From contig NZ_LHQS01000004.1 of the NCBI RefSeq assembly GCF_004102725.1, positions 1 through 64,000 of the forward strand: 64,000 bases of DNA, written 5' to 3'. Within the stretch, counting starts at the first letter, position 1, and every line of letters begins with the position of its first letter. Of the stretch, positions 8,562-18,162 are shown piece by piece. Origin of the DNA: Methanoculleus taiwanensis (GTDB lineage: Archaea; Halobacteriota; Methanomicrobia; Methanomicrobiales; Methanoculleaceae). Under the pieces are notes generated by a model, which saw nothing but the letters and a program-made list of their open reading frames with translations, ran no database searches and was not told the origin of the DNA. The translations under genes were made by a program, and so were the position numbers.

Positions 8562-10175
8562 TCAGAAGCTGGTGTCGAGCCCGTCATCTATCGGCCTTCT
8601 GACCGGTTTTCTGCCAAGTTCGTCAATATACTCCTCGAAGAGATGGATGCGTGTACTCACCGGGAAGGGAATACGCAGCGTGCTGATAACCGCTTCACCG
8701 GGTTCGAGCGTCTGAATCTCCGTATCGAGGCGTGAGAGATCCTGTTTTGCGCTGCTGGCGATGGTATCGCGGTCGCCCCTGTCCGAGAGCCCCATAACGA
8801 CGAATGTGTTCAGCTGGGCAAGCACACGGGCATCGATATTCTTCGGCTGCTGGGTCACGACGCAGATGCCGACACCAAACTTTCTCCCTTCCATCGCACA
8901 TTCACGGAAGATACGGGTGCTCTGACCACCGGAACCGAGTACCCGCTGTGCCTCCTCGATCGCTATCAGCACCTGCTTCTGCTCGCCTGACCCGCCGCCG
9001 CTCCCGCACATTGCGTCTTCCCCCTGGTGGCGGCGCATAATCTCACGGGTGAGTATCGAGAGAACGAAGAGTTCGCTCTGTTCGCTCATCCGGGGGATAT
9101 CAATCAGCACAACCTTGTTTTCATGGAGCGCTTTGATGATCTCGGGTATCGACGAACCCTTCGAACGGAGAAACGACCGGTTCCGGGAGACCATACTCTC
9201 GACATGCCGCTGCACCACCGGGAGCGTCTTCGTTGAAAAATTTCGAAGATCCCACGCAATATCCCGATACTCCCCCGTATAGGCGTTGGCATCGAAGTCG
9301 GAGAGATCCTCGTTCTCCTCAAAAAAGCCGATAACATCGGAGCCCGGATACTTCTCCAGTTTCTCGATGACGTCACGTTGGGCATCCGAGTGTTCGTACA
9401 GGAGCAGAAGATCCGGCGACCTGAAGTCATCGTACTCGAGCCAGAGGCGGTTGAGGCCGTACTTCTTCCGTCTCGATTCGTCTATCGTGAAGACCGCGAG
9501 ACCCTCGCGCCCGGCCTGGTAGTGGACAAGACCCTTGGTGGGTAGTCCGCTCGACGACCGACCGCCCGCAACGTACTCGCCGTGGGGATCGACGATCAGG
9601 AGGCCGAACTGTCTGGCAGCCATACAGGATGCACAGAAGACTTTCATGAAATTACTCTTCCCCATACCGGTCGTTGCAAAAACGCCCATGTGCTGGCGCA
9701 TGACGGCTGCGTGGAGAGAGACCTTCACATCCTGCAGGACACCCTGGCCGCTCTTCATCACGCCGACCTCGATCTCTCCCATCACCTGCCGCAGGAAGTG
9801 GAAGTCCTCTGCGCTCGGCCGTTCGACCCGCGCAAACTTCGCCGGGATCGTCCGGGGCTTTCGAAAGCGCTCGTCGTCTCCCACATAGCCAAGCGGCAGC
9901 GCCTCGACGAGAATGTAGACGTCCTCTCCAAGACCGTAGAAGTGTTCGGTATGGGGGCGTGTATCCCACCGCGGGTCGGAGAAGTTGCTGTCGTGAATGA
10001 GATCGCTCACTTTCGCAAAGAAGACCAGTCCCTTGACCGTATCGGTGATCTTCAGGATGTCCCCGATGTAGAACTCCTCATCGTGAGGAACTGCGAAGCG
10101 GTAGCTGAGCACCCGATCCCCGATCAGGCGGTACTTCGAGGTATCGTTCAGGTTAATATCGATCAAACTCGTCAT
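8562..10175 (-). CDS. herA: HerA bipolar DNA helicase/translocase
   Basis: The 537-residue HerA/FtsK-superfamily ATPase pumps DNA into the NurA nuclease during end resection with Mre11-Rad50. The N-terminal HAS barrel is followed by Walker A at residues 167-175 (ATTGMGKSN), which has Ala where a canonical P-loop has Gly. Walker B is at about 402-409 (VLIAIEEA), with an arginine-rich region after it. The frame runs to 10199, but ATG 10175 is chosen because it begins inside the last codons of nurA, overlapping by 23 bases, as is usual for this operon. It is the last gene of mre11-rad50-nurA-herA. Confidence 0.95.
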   Translation of the reverse strand: MTSLIDINLNDTSKYRLIGDRVLSYRFAVPHDEEFYIGDILKITDTVKGLVFFAKVSDLIHDSNFSDPRWDTRPHTEHFYGLGEDVYILVEALPLGYVGDDERFRKPRTIPAKFARVERPSAEDFHFLRQVMGEIEVGVMKSGQGVLQDVKVSLHAAVMRQHMGVFATTGMGKSNFMKVFCASCMAARQFGLLIVDPHGEYVAGGRSSSGLPTKGLVHYQAGREGLAVFTIDESRRKKYGLNRLWLEYDDFRSPDLLLLYEHSDAQRDVIEKLEKYPGSDVIGFFEENEDLSDFDANAYTGEYRDIAWDLRNFSTKTLPVVQRHVESMVSRNRSFLRSKGSSIPEIIKALHENKVVLIDIPRMSEQSELFVLSILTREIMRRHQGEDAMCGSGGGSGEQKQVLIAIEEAQRVLGSGGQSTRIFRECAMEGRKFGVGICVVTQQPKNIDARVLAQLNTFVVMGLSDRGDRDTIASSAKQDLSRLDTEIQTLEPGEAVISTLRIPFPVSTRIHLFEEYIDELGRKPVRRPIDDGLDTSF

Positions 10176-11190
10176 GGTAATCTCCAAAGAGGCGTACATA
10201 CTCGCGGTGGCTCATGCCCTGCTCGGCCATCCCCCGCATGAGATCCTGGCGTATCTGATCGACGGCATCCTTCCCTATCTTCGTCGTCAGATGTGCATCC
10301 AGGAGGGGGTAGGGGTATCCGGTGATCCTCCCGTCATCGGCATAGGCGGCAAGGCCCGAGAATACCGTCGCCACCGTCTCACAGCTGTCGTAGCGGGGGA
10401 GTTCGACCTTGAACGCTCTCTGGGAACGGTGATGGAGTCGTGCAATATACTGGTCGCCACGCTGCTTCCAGGGACGTGACTGCTGGCGGTCGAGGATGGC
10501 CTCGAGCCCCGATACACGGACGAACCATGGTTCGGGAACTCCATACTTCTTCGCCAGCCCCTCGGCCGCAGGGACGATCGGGTACCCGCCTCCCCAGGTA
10601 AGCGAGGTACGTTTCGTGACCGCAGCCAGGAGAATACCGCGGAGGTTGCAGAGGTTCATCAGCCGGACCAGGATCTCATCGTGGCTGGCATGGCTGACCC
10701 GCAAGGTACCGTCGATCAGAATCAGATCACCGGCATCGAGTGTCCCGGCCATCTCCAGCGCTACCCAGTACTCGAGGGTATCGCGCATCACGGCGGCGTT
10801 CTGGAGCGGGTCGTCGTGGTAAAGCAGCGCTTTCGGCGAAGATGCGAAACAGTCCGAGAAGAGCGCTTCAAACTCGTCGTTGCACCCATCCGGGTGTACG
10901 GCGACGAGGTGCATGGGTGTTGTCGCCCTCCCGTGCCGCACCCCGCCGCGGTACGAACTTGCCGATGCCCGAACCACCGCCGCCGAAAAACTTCCTGCGT
11001 CGAGGAGAAGGGCGTTGCTCCCGTCGACCGCGCAGACAGTTCCCTCAAACCCGGATGGGCAGGTCAGGAACGATGAAGGATCGAATCGGCTGACTCTCGC
11101 GAACCGGTCAATGATATCCGCCGGTGCATACTCCCTGATCCGTCCGGCGAGCCTCGCCACCGACTCCCGGTACTCCCCGTGCAGGTCCAT
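10153..11190 (-). CDS. nurA: NurA 5'-3' nuclease
   Basis: The 345-residue NurA-family nuclease is the partner of HerA. The family's metal-binding start is visible in VCAVDGSNALLLDAGS, and a second acidic motif in LILIDGTLRVSH. ATG 11190 overlaps the rad50 stop as TGATG, with a TTG one codon earlier as an alternative. The gene lies between rad50 and herA, the classical archaeal arrangement, and products of the four genes act together to make 3' single-stranded tails at double-strand breaks. Confidence 0.92.
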   Translation of the reverse strand: MDLHGEYRESVARLAGRIREYAPADIIDRFARVSRFDPSSFLTCPSGFEGTVCAVDGSNALLLDAGSFSAAVVRASASSYRGGVRHGRATTPMHLVAVHPDGCNDEFEALFSDCFASSPKALLYHDDPLQNAAVMRDTLEYWVALEMAGTLDAGDLILIDGTLRVSHASHDEILVRLMNLCNLRGILLAAVTKRTSLTWGGGYPIVPAAEGLAKKYGVPEPWFVRVSGLEAILDRQQSRPWKQRGDQYIARLHHRSQRAFKVELPRYDSCETVATVFSGLAAYADDGRITGYPYPLLDAHLTTKIGKDAVDQIRQDLMRGMAEQGMSHREYVRLFGDYHDEFDRY

Positions 11191-14100
11191 CAACGTATCT
11201 CCCGGATACGGCTCGTCCTGTCGGCGCCCATCTCCACCATCAGCGTCGACGAGAACTCGTCCTGCACCTCGGTGATATGCGAGATGAGAAAGATCTGCGG
11301 GAAGTAGCTCTCCTGCGTCCTGAGAGCCCGCACCAGATTGCTCCGCCGCCCCTCGTCCTGGCTTGCAAAGATCTCGTCGAAGATCAGGAACGTACTGTCG
11401 TGCATCTCGTTGACCTCCGCAAGAAATCGTGAGAGAGCGATGCGGAGGGATATGGCGATATCGTCCTGCTCTCCTCCGCTGAACCTGTCGGCAGGGTAGT
11501 CCTCGCCCATATCATGCACCAGAACGGCAAAGTCATCGTCGAGCATCACCGTATCGTAGCGGCCGTCCGTGATCTCCCCGAGAATACGACCGGCCTCGTC
11601 CTCGATCCGATCCCTGACAACCTGCAGGAGATAGACGATGTAGTCGCCGATGACCTTGCGGGTCAGGCGCAAGAGCTCGATCTCCTCCCGGAGCCCCTGG
11701 CTTGACCGGACAAGTTCACCGATCCGGGAGAGAACCTGGCGGAACCGTTCGATATCCCGCTCGGTCTGCTGCATCCCGATTGCTATCCGGTTCTGCTCTT
11801 CGATGCAGGTCTGCAGCTCCTGCTCTGCCCTGGCAAGGGCTTCTTCAGCAGCCGCGACCTGCCGGTCGTCAAACCCGAGCAGAGCACGTTCCTGCCGGAT
11901 CCGGAGGATTTCGGCTTCGCACTGGCGTGCTTCGGCCAGTCTCTTCTCGAGCCTGCTCCGGAGGCGGGGAATCTCCTCCATCCGCACCTCGAGCTCGAGC
12001 ACCCGCCGGCGTGCATCCCCGGCACGGCGGTACAGCTCCAGCAAGAACTGGTGCCGGGCGGGATCATACGCCAGCTGCACTCGTTCCTCCTCGCGATCCC
12101 GTATCGCCCGCTTCAGGCTCTCGATCCGTGCGTCGAGCTCCTCACATTCCTCACAGTACTTCGGTTTCCGGGAAAGGAGTGCCTGATTGTGGGTATACTC
12201 CCGATGCAGCCCTTCGAGCTTCTCCCGTTCCTCCTCAAGCCGCTTCTTTTCGACCGGGTCGAAACCGAGTGACCGGAGTGCGGCTTCGAGCACTTCCTTT
12301 CGGGCAAGGTGCCCTTCAACCTCGGTGATCAATTCTTTGCGCTCTTTTCGGAGTGCCGGAAGAGAACTGCAGATACCCCGGAGCGTATCTGCACGCGACC
12401 GTTGCTGTTCGAGTGCTGCCCTTCGCTGCTTTACGATCTCGTGTTCATCGGCATCATACCGCAAAAGACCGAGTTCGCGAATGGCGGCATCGTGAATCGC
12501 ATACTCACTCTGCCACTTCAGAAGGCGGCTCATCAGATCCTGCCGGCGAGAACTCTCGAGTGCCAGCGCGCTCAAGATCTCCTCATGCTGCCGGCGCTGC
12601 TCGTCGAGGTCTGCGAGATCCCTCTGTATGCACAACTGCTCGGCGGCAGCACCGGCACGGCTCTCTTCCACTGCCGCCAGAGAGGCCTTGAGCGACGTAG
12701 CAGTCTCTGCGAGCTCGCCGAGGAGATCCTCATACCGATCCCCGAGATGCTGGTAGCATGTCGGGCATCTCCCTTCCCTTCCGGCGAGGGTGAGTTCGTC
12801 ACGGTTACGGGCAATCTTCTCAATTTCCCGACAGATAGCCTCTTTACGTGCAATGCACGACGAAACGACGGACAACAGTTCTTCCTTTCGACACGTGAGG
12901 GCGGAAACCTGACCTTCCAGGTCATCCAGAGCGGCACGACTGCCCGATAGCGCCCCAATCCGCTCATCGATCTCGCTCACCTGCGCCGCAAGGTCGTCCA
13001 TCTCCCGCCGGCAAAGCATCTGCTGTCGGGCGAAGACGGCGGCCCGCGCGAGGAGATCATCGCGACTGCAGCAGTCGCCGTACTCCTCAAGTGCCGCTTC
13101 GAGTTCCTCGAGGCGCCGCTGCTGCTCCTCAACCACTTCGATCTCGCCCCTGATCTCGACGACACGCCGTTCCACCACGCAAAACCGCTCGTCCAGACGT
13201 GAAAGATCGTCCTGAAGGCGCACATACTCCGGCTCGATCGCCTTCAGATCGTCAAGGCGGTCAAGGAGAACCCGCCTTCTTGCGATCTCCTGCTCAAGGC
13301 TGTTCTGCCGCTCTTCACACTGCCGGAGCGATTCGAGATCCGAGACGATTCGTTGCCGCCGTGCCTCGTGCTGTCCGATAAGATCATGCCATTGTGCGCA
13401 TTCGAGTTCGATCCGCTCTACGCATGCCTTCTTCTCCGCATATCCGGCAACACCCGCCTCCGCCTCCTCATAGCGGCCGGCGGTTTCGGCAAGACGGGCA
13501 ATCTCCTCGCGGTGTGCTTCGTTTTCCGCGATCTCCTCTTCAATCTCACGGCACTCCAGAAGGATCCGCTCGAGCTCCCCTGCCTGCCGCGACTCTTCGG
13601 CACCGAACTGGAGATACTGCTCACGGACTTTGAGCAGGCGGCCCAGTTCTTCCCGCACCTCGTCCCGCCGCTCTCCTGCCGCTGTCCGCTCTTCACCGGC
13701 TCTCCGGATCGCACGCTCAGCCGCTTCGTAGTCGCTCTGCAACGAGAGCAATCTGTCCCGGACAGCCTCAGCATCGAGTTCTTCAAGCCTTCCGGTCAGA
13801 TTGGAGAGCTTCTTTTCGCACCCGTCGATGAGCCTCCTGAGTTCTTCCATGCTGTCCCGTTTGAGGTACTCGATGCCGAGCACCTGCATGAACCAGTCCT
13901 TTCTCGACCCCGGGCGGCTCTCGAGGAGCGAGAGGAGATCCTTCTGGCCTGCATAGATAGTGTTCTTGAAGTCGGCAGGCCCCATGCCGATCACGCGCTG
14001 GACTCCGAGCAGAACATTCTGCACGCCGTCGGCGTACTCACCGAACGGTCTCCCATTCAGAAAAAGGCGCGCTTCATGCAACGTCGAAGACGGACGCTTC

Positions 14101-14372
14101 CGAAATCTGCGGACAACGCTATACTCATTCCCGGCTACGGAAAAGTCGAGCCTGACCTCGCATGGCTCCTGCCGGTCGACAAATGCGCTGACGATGTAAC
14201 TCCCATCGAGACCCGTTCCCTGCAGCCCGTAGAGTGCGAAGAGGATAGCCTCTATGATGCTGCTCTTCCCGGCACCGTTATTCCCGACGATACCGGTTAT
14301 CCCGTCGCAGAAGGTGATCTCCTGATCGCAATAGCGTTTGAAGTTGCGCATGACAAGCCTATGAAGAAGCAT
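11190..14372 (-). CDS. rad50: Rad50 double-strand break repair ATPase
   Basis: This 1060-residue SMC-like ATPase has Walker A at residues 30-38 (GNNGAGKSS), long coiled coils, and the zinc hook CPTC at 536-539, placed centrally as expected for dimerization. The ABC signature FSGGEQDD and Walker B FLIFDEIF sit near the C terminus. Length is a little above that of well known archaeal Rad50 proteins (about 880-1000 residues), consistent with slightly longer coils. The start overlaps the end of mre11 by 14 bases, and the end overlaps nurA by one base, so translation of the operon is probably coupled. Confidence 0.97.
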   Translation of the reverse strand: MLLHRLVMRNFKRYCDQEITFCDGITGIVGNNGAGKSSIIEAILFALYGLQGTGLDGSYIVSAFVDRQEPCEVRLDFSVAGNEYSVVRRFRKRPSSTLHEARLFLNGRPFGEYADGVQNVLLGVQRVIGMGPADFKNTIYAGQKDLLSLLESRPGSRKDWFMQVLGIEYLKRDSMEELRRLIDGCEKKLSNLTGRLEELDAEAVRDRLLSLQSDYEAAERAIRRAGEERTAAGERRDEVREELGRLLKVREQYLQFGAEESRQAGELERILLECREIEEEIAENEAHREEIARLAETAGRYEEAEAGVAGYAEKKACVERIELECAQWHDLIGQHEARRQRIVSDLESLRQCEERQNSLEQEIARRRVLLDRLDDLKAIEPEYVRLQDDLSRLDERFCVVERRVVEIRGEIEVVEEQQRRLEELEAALEEYGDCCSRDDLLARAAVFARQQMLCRREMDDLAAQVSEIDERIGALSGSRAALDDLEGQVSALTCRKEELLSVVSSCIARKEAICREIEKIARNRDELTLAGREGRCPTCYQHLGDRYEDLLGELAETATSLKASLAAVEESRAGAAAEQLCIQRDLADLDEQRRQHEEILSALALESSRRQDLMSRLLKWQSEYAIHDAAIRELGLLRYDADEHEIVKQRRAALEQQRSRADTLRGICSSLPALRKERKELITEVEGHLARKEVLEAALRSLGFDPVEKKRLEEEREKLEGLHREYTHNQALLSRKPKYCEECEELDARIESLKRAIRDREEERVQLAYDPARHQFLLELYRRAGDARRRVLELEVRMEEIPRLRSRLEKRLAEARQCEAEILRIRQERALLGFDDRQVAAAEEALARAEQELQTCIEEQNRIAIGMQQTERDIERFRQVLSRIGELVRSSQGLREEIELLRLTRKVIGDYIVYLLQVVRDRIEDEAGRILGEITDGRYDTVMLDDDFAVLVHDMGEDYPADRFSGGEQDDIAISLRIALSRFLAEVNEMHDSTFLIFDEIFASQDEGRRSNLVRALRTQESYFPQIFLISHITEVQDEFSSTLMVEMGADRTSRIREIR

Positions 14373-15507
14373 CGTTCGCCTCCCTCTGCCGGGCGATCAC
14401 CGACCGCAGGATCCCGCCGCCCTTCTCTTTCACATACGCCTCCTGGGTCTCATTCAGGTGCTGCATCTCCACAAACCGCTGAAACTCCTCCACGTAGTCC
14501 ACACCCGCGAGGCTCTGCTCACGAAAGACCGGTGAAGGATCTTCGGCAGCAATGGTCCGAAACTTCAGATCCAGAAGGCCGCTGCGCAGATCATTGAGTG
14601 CCCGCTGATCGAGTCCCCGCAACGTCTCCCGGAGCACCCCGTCGAGAGTGATCTGGCACATGCCCCCGTTCGGCATATGGCTCTTCGAGATGAGATCGAC
14701 GATCTCCTCGAGGATATCCTTTGCAGCAAGCCCGTCGCAGTTTATCCTGCCGAGATCGACCATCGGGGTGCGTGCAAGATCAATATGCTGCACACTCCGA
14801 TCATCAAGATCGACGAGCAGCCCACCTTTCGTATCCCGGATCTCACCGTAGGTGCAGTACTCGAGAGAGCCGCTGTACCAGGCGTTGTCGGCAACCTGGC
14901 TCTGGGCGTGGTAATGGCCGAGCGCTATGTAGTCGAACCGGTCAGAGAGGATCGTGGCATCGATCTCATGTTCCGCCACCGTCTGCAGCCGCCGGTCCTT
15001 GATAGCGCTTGCAAGGCCGTGCGTAACGAGGACGTTCTTTCCGGTTCCAAACTCAATCGCGTCGAACGCCTCCCGGTACCCGCTCGTCTGCAGCATATTG
15101 GGGATCAGGTGAAAGACCGTATCACCGATCTCGACCCGGTGGTACTGATGCCGGTACGCGGCATGGACCTCGGCGGTATGGTACTCCAGCACCTCGAGCG
15201 GGGATGTCGTGTGGCGGGTCTTCGCCATGCTGTGGTTCCCGGCGATGACGACAAAGGGAATTCCCGCCTCTTCGAGCCTCCTGAGCGCTTCAAGGACGGT
15301 CGTGTAGGCACGGGTCTTGGGCTTGACCTGGTGAAAGAGGTCGCCCGCATGCACGATTACGTCCGGCCGCTGCCGGACAATCTGATCGACCGAAGCAAGA
15401 AAATTATCGTATATCAGCTGTTCCCGTAAATTCATCCCGGTTTCAGGGTTTATCTTATTGAACGCCGAGAGCCCGAGGTGCGTATCCGCAATATGAACGA
15501 TTCTCAT
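14359..15507 (-). CDS. mre11: Mre11 double-strand break repair nuclease
   Basis: The 382-residue metallophosphoesterase is the nuclease of the Mre11-Rad50 complex. All phosphoesterase motifs are present in order: IADTHLG (residues 6-12), HAGDLFH, IAGNHS, VTHGLAS and GHYHAQS. The capping domain and the C-terminal Rad50-binding helices follow. ATG 15507 has AGGTGAT about nine bases upstream. It is the first gene of the leftward operon with rad50, nurA and herA. Confidence 0.96.
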   Translation of the reverse strand: MRIVHIADTHLGLSAFNKINPETGMNLREQLIYDNFLASVDQIVRQRPDVIVHAGDLFHQVKPKTRAYTTVLEALRRLEEAGIPFVVIAGNHSMAKTRHTTSPLEVLEYHTAEVHAAYRHQYHRVEIGDTVFHLIPNMLQTSGYREAFDAIEFGTGKNVLVTHGLASAIKDRRLQTVAEHEIDATILSDRFDYIALGHYHAQSQVADNAWYSGSLEYCTYGEIRDTKGGLLVDLDDRSVQHIDLARTPMVDLGRINCDGLAAKDILEEIVDLISKSHMPNGGMCQITLDGVLRETLRGLDQRALNDLRSGLLDLKFRTIAAEDPSPVFREQSLAGVDYVEEFQRFVEMQHLNETQEAYVKEKGGGILRSVIARQREANDASS

Positions 15508-15598
15508 GCCCGATCTATCACCTGTCTCCTGCAGTTAAAACCCTGACGACCGGAGGGCGAATGTATTGAGGTTTCGGCCGAGGTTCTGTCAGATCTAT

Positions 15599-15610
15599 CT
15601 ATATATCATA
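15599..15610 (+). promoter_or_regulatory. TATA box for the SepCysS operon
   Basis: CTATATATCATA is a strong TATA box in the short region between mre11 and the rightward operon. Initiation about 26 bases on would fall near 15630, leaving only a few bases before the TTG start at 15634. Confidence 0.6.
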
Positions 15611-15633
15611 GCTGATATTAGTATGGTGATATT

Positions 15634-15816
15634 TTGTCCAGACGGGCCGTAGATGCAATTTTTCAGGCGCTGTTCAACCTATCGGATCTCCGGGCGCTCA
15701 TGCGTGAGACCGCTCCGGATCACGCTATGGACGACGAGCAGAGACAGCGGGCCGCTACGTATATCGAAAAGACAAAGCGGCAGATCGCGATCGTCGAGGA
15801 GGAGTTGATCCGATGA
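15634..15816 (+). CDS. Small helical protein coupled to SepCysS
   Basis: This 60-residue ORF starts at TTG 15634, with GGTGAT just upstream as a possible ribosome site. Its stop overlaps the start of SepCysS (ATGA at 15813-15816), so the two are translated from one message and probably coupled. The sequence is almost wholly helical and charged: a first helix about 5-22 and a long second helix about 32-58 (KTKRQIAIVEEELI). I do not recognise a family. Methanogens of other groups have an adaptor, SepCysE, whose N-terminal helices tether SepRS and SepCysS. A reduced adaptor of that kind, or a detached N-terminal extension of SepCysS, is a guess from position only. Confidence 0.7.
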   Translation: MSRRAVDAIFQALFNLSDLRALMRETAPDHAMDDEQRQRAATYIEKTKRQIAIVEEELIR

Positions 15817-16991
15817 AGTGCGCAATCGATATCGACGTACGCGACGTCGAAGAGCTGTTCATCAACATCGACCCGATCCAGGCAGGGGGCAGACTTACTC
15901 CCGATGCCATGAAGGCGGCGATCGCCTACGGAGACGGATATTCGGTCTGTGACGCCTGCCAGAAACCGTTCAGGTTGGACTATATCAAAAAACCCCCGAT
16001 TGCACAGTTCCATACCGACCTTGCAGAATGGCTGAATATGGATCAGGTGCGCGTCGTGCCGGGAGCCCGTCGGGGATTCCAGGCGGTTGCAAGTACGTAT
16101 GTCGAGAAAGGCGACCCCGTTCTCCTCACGTCTCTCGCCCACTATACGGAGTTTATAGCCGTAGAACAGGCCGGGGGCATTCCACGGGAGATCCCGAAGG
16201 ACGAGAAGAACCACATCACCCCGGATGCCGTTGCAGCAAGAATCGAAGATGTGATCGACGAGTTCAAACGCGCACCCCCGCTCATGTTCCTCGACCACGT
16301 CGACTACCAGTACGGCAACGTCCACGATGCAAAAGCAATCGCGAAAGTCGCCCATCAGTACGACATCCCTATCCTTCTCAACGGGGCATACTCGGTCGGG
16401 ATCATGCCGATCGACGGCAAAGACCTCGGTGTCGACTTCGTGATCGGCTCCGGGCACAAGAGCATGGCCGCACCCGCCCCGTCGGGTCTCGTCGCGACGA
16501 CCGCCGAGCATGCAGAACGGGTCTTTCGGACTACCCGGTCAAAAGGCGACATCACCGCCAGAACGTTCGGGATAAAAGAGGTCGAGATGATGGGATGCAC
16601 CCTCATGGGAGTCACCGTCATCGGGATGATGGCATCCTTCCCCCACGTCAGGGAACGGGTGAAACACTGGGATACGGAAGTAGCACGCTCCCGCCGCATC
16701 GTCGATGCGCTCCTCTCCATCGAGGGGACACGGGTCCTCTCCGACTATCCGCGCACCCACACGCTGACCCGTATCGATACCCGCAACTCCTTTGACAAAG
16801 TTGCAGAGGTGCATAAAAAACGGGGTTTCTTCCTCTCGAACGACTTAAAGAAGCGGGGAATCACCGGGGTCATACCCGGCTCGACCAAGGTCTGGAAGTT
16901 CAACACCTACGGGCTTACGGAGAAACAGGCAGACCACGTTGCGAACGCGTTCGTGGAGGTTGCCCGGGAGAACAACCTCTCCGTCAGCTGA
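15813..16991 (+). CDS. pscS: Sep-tRNA:Cys-tRNA synthase (SepCysS)
   Basis: The 392-residue PLP enzyme converts O-phosphoseryl-tRNA(Cys) to cysteinyl-tRNA(Cys), the second step of the indirect cysteine pathway of methanogens. The PLP lysine is Lys216 in GSGHKSM. Cysteines that carry the sulfur are in place: Cys46 and Cys49 (CDAC) and Cys262 (MMGCTLMG), matching the three essential cysteines known from the Archaeoglobus enzyme. Its start overlaps the small upstream ORF by four bases. Its end overlaps the end of convergent thiI by eight bases. SepRS is not in the window. Confidence 0.95.
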   Translation: MKCAIDIDVRDVEELFINIDPIQAGGRLTPDAMKAAIAYGDGYSVCDACQKPFRLDYIKKPPIAQFHTDLAEWLNMDQVRVVPGARRGFQAVASTYVEKGDPVLLTSLAHYTEFIAVEQAGGIPREIPKDEKNHITPDAVAARIEDVIDEFKRAPPLMFLDHVDYQYGNVHDAKAIAKVAHQYDIPILLNGAYSVGIMPIDGKDLGVDFVIGSGHKSMAAPAPSGLVATTAEHAERVFRTTRSKGDITARTFGIKEVEMMGCTLMGVTVIGMMASFPHVRERVKHWDTEVARSRRIVDALLSIEGTRVLSDYPRTHTLTRIDTRNSFDKVAEVHKKRGFFLSNDLKKRGITGVIPGSTKVWKFNTYGLTEKQADHVANAFVEVARENNLSVS

Positions 16992-18162
16992 GCTCCACGA
17001 GTTCGCCGTTCAGAGCACGCCTGCACCGAACCGTTTCGACGGCTCTTGCAACGTGCTCATCCATCCGAATCTCTTTTTCAATCCTTTCGATGATCTCAAT
17101 CCGCGCCGCGGTCGACGGGTGTTTCGGAGCGAGACTGCACCCGAGATCTCCCTGGACGGAATCGAATGTCCCGATCATCTTTGCACGATCGACAATCTCC
17201 TCCTTGTCGAACCCAAGCAGCGGGCGGAGCACCGGTATCGTAGCGGCAGGCGCAACCACCGCCATGTTCGCAAGGGTCTGGGAGGCCACCTGCCCGAGGT
17301 TGTCACCGTTGACGATCGCATAGATTCCCCGCCTCTCCGCCACCTCGCTTGCTGCCTTCAGCATGAACCGCTTGCAGAGGATGCACCGGTACCGTGGCTC
17401 CTTCAGCTGCACGAGCGCCTCAAAGAACGGTTCCATATCAACGGTAAGAAGGTCGAGAGGGTGCCCCGGAGTCCATCGGGAGAGCTCCGCATGATGCCGG
17501 AAGACCGTCTCCTCCACGTCGCTGCCGCCGAACCGTCCGCTCCGCATATGGAGATGCACCATCGCACACCCTCTCCTCATCATCAGCCAGGACGCGACCG
17601 GCGAGTCGATCCCTTCGGAGAGCAGCGTCATGACCGTCCCCTGTGTTCCGAGAGGGAGTCCTCCCGGCCCATCCTGCCTTGAATCGTATACGAGCCCGCC
17701 GAACTCTTTCGCCTCTACAAAGATCTCGTAATCGGGGTCGGAGAGGTTCACCGACGCTTCGGGAAACCGCTGCCCGACGGCATAGCCGACCGCTCCTGCC
17801 AGTTCCTGGCTGGTGAATCCCTCCACGCCCGAGCGCCGGGCTCTGACGGCAAACGTCATACCGGGTTTGAGGCGCCCCTCCGCACGCTCGATTGCTGCAC
17901 GCGAAATCCCTTCGATATCGGGGGTCGTCACCGAACAGATGCTGACGCCCACAACGCCGAAGATCCTGCTTGTGATGTCGGCAATGGCTCTCGCATCCTC
18001 CCCGAAGATCAGAACCCTGCCCCGGGGCGTCTCGATCCGGTGGGAGATCGACGCGGCCTCAAGGGCAAGGCGGATATTCTTCGCAAGAGCTGCAATAAAC
18101 CGCCTTTTAACCGGTTCGCTCTTGAGAAAGAGCTCGCCGTAACGCACCATCACCGCTTCCAT
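16984..18162 (-). CDS. thiI: tRNA 4-thiouridine sulfurtransferase ThiI
   Basis: The 392-residue product has an N-terminal ferredoxin-like and THUMP region (about 1-160) and a PP-loop domain with LSEGIDSP at 181-188 in place of SGGxDS. It lacks the rhodanese domain of E. coli ThiI. Instead it has CxxC at Cys260 and Cys263 (RCILCKRF), the pair that is essential in methanococcal ThiI and can hold an Fe-S cluster. The frame is open further upstream, but ATG 18162 is chosen: it has GGAGGTG seven bases before it and overlaps the end of larE by 13 bases. The enzyme adenylates uridine 8 of tRNA and thiolates it. Confidence 0.93.
   Translation of the reverse strand: MEAVMVRYGELFLKSEPVKRRFIAALAKNIRLALEAASISHRIETPRGRVLIFGEDARAIADITSRIFGVVGVSICSVTTPDIEGISRAAIERAEGRLKPGMTFAVRARRSGVEGFTSQELAGAVGYAVGQRFPEASVNLSDPDYEIFVEAKEFGGLVYDSRQDGPGGLPLGTQGTVMTLLSEGIDSPVASWLMMRRGCAMVHLHMRSGRFGGSDVEETVFRHHAELSRWTPGHPLDLLTVDMEPFFEALVQLKEPRYRCILCKRFMLKAASEVAERRGIYAIVNGDNLGQVASQTLANMAVVAPAATIPVLRPLLGFDKEEIVDRAKMIGTFDSVQGDLGCSLAPKHPSTAARIEIIERIEKEIRMDEHVARAVETVRCRRALNGELVELS

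Noticed and set aside
13353-14597. A 414-codon plus-strand open frame opposite rad50
   Set aside because: It is antisense to the Rad50 N-terminal ATPase region and mirrors its codons; no ribosome site or motif.
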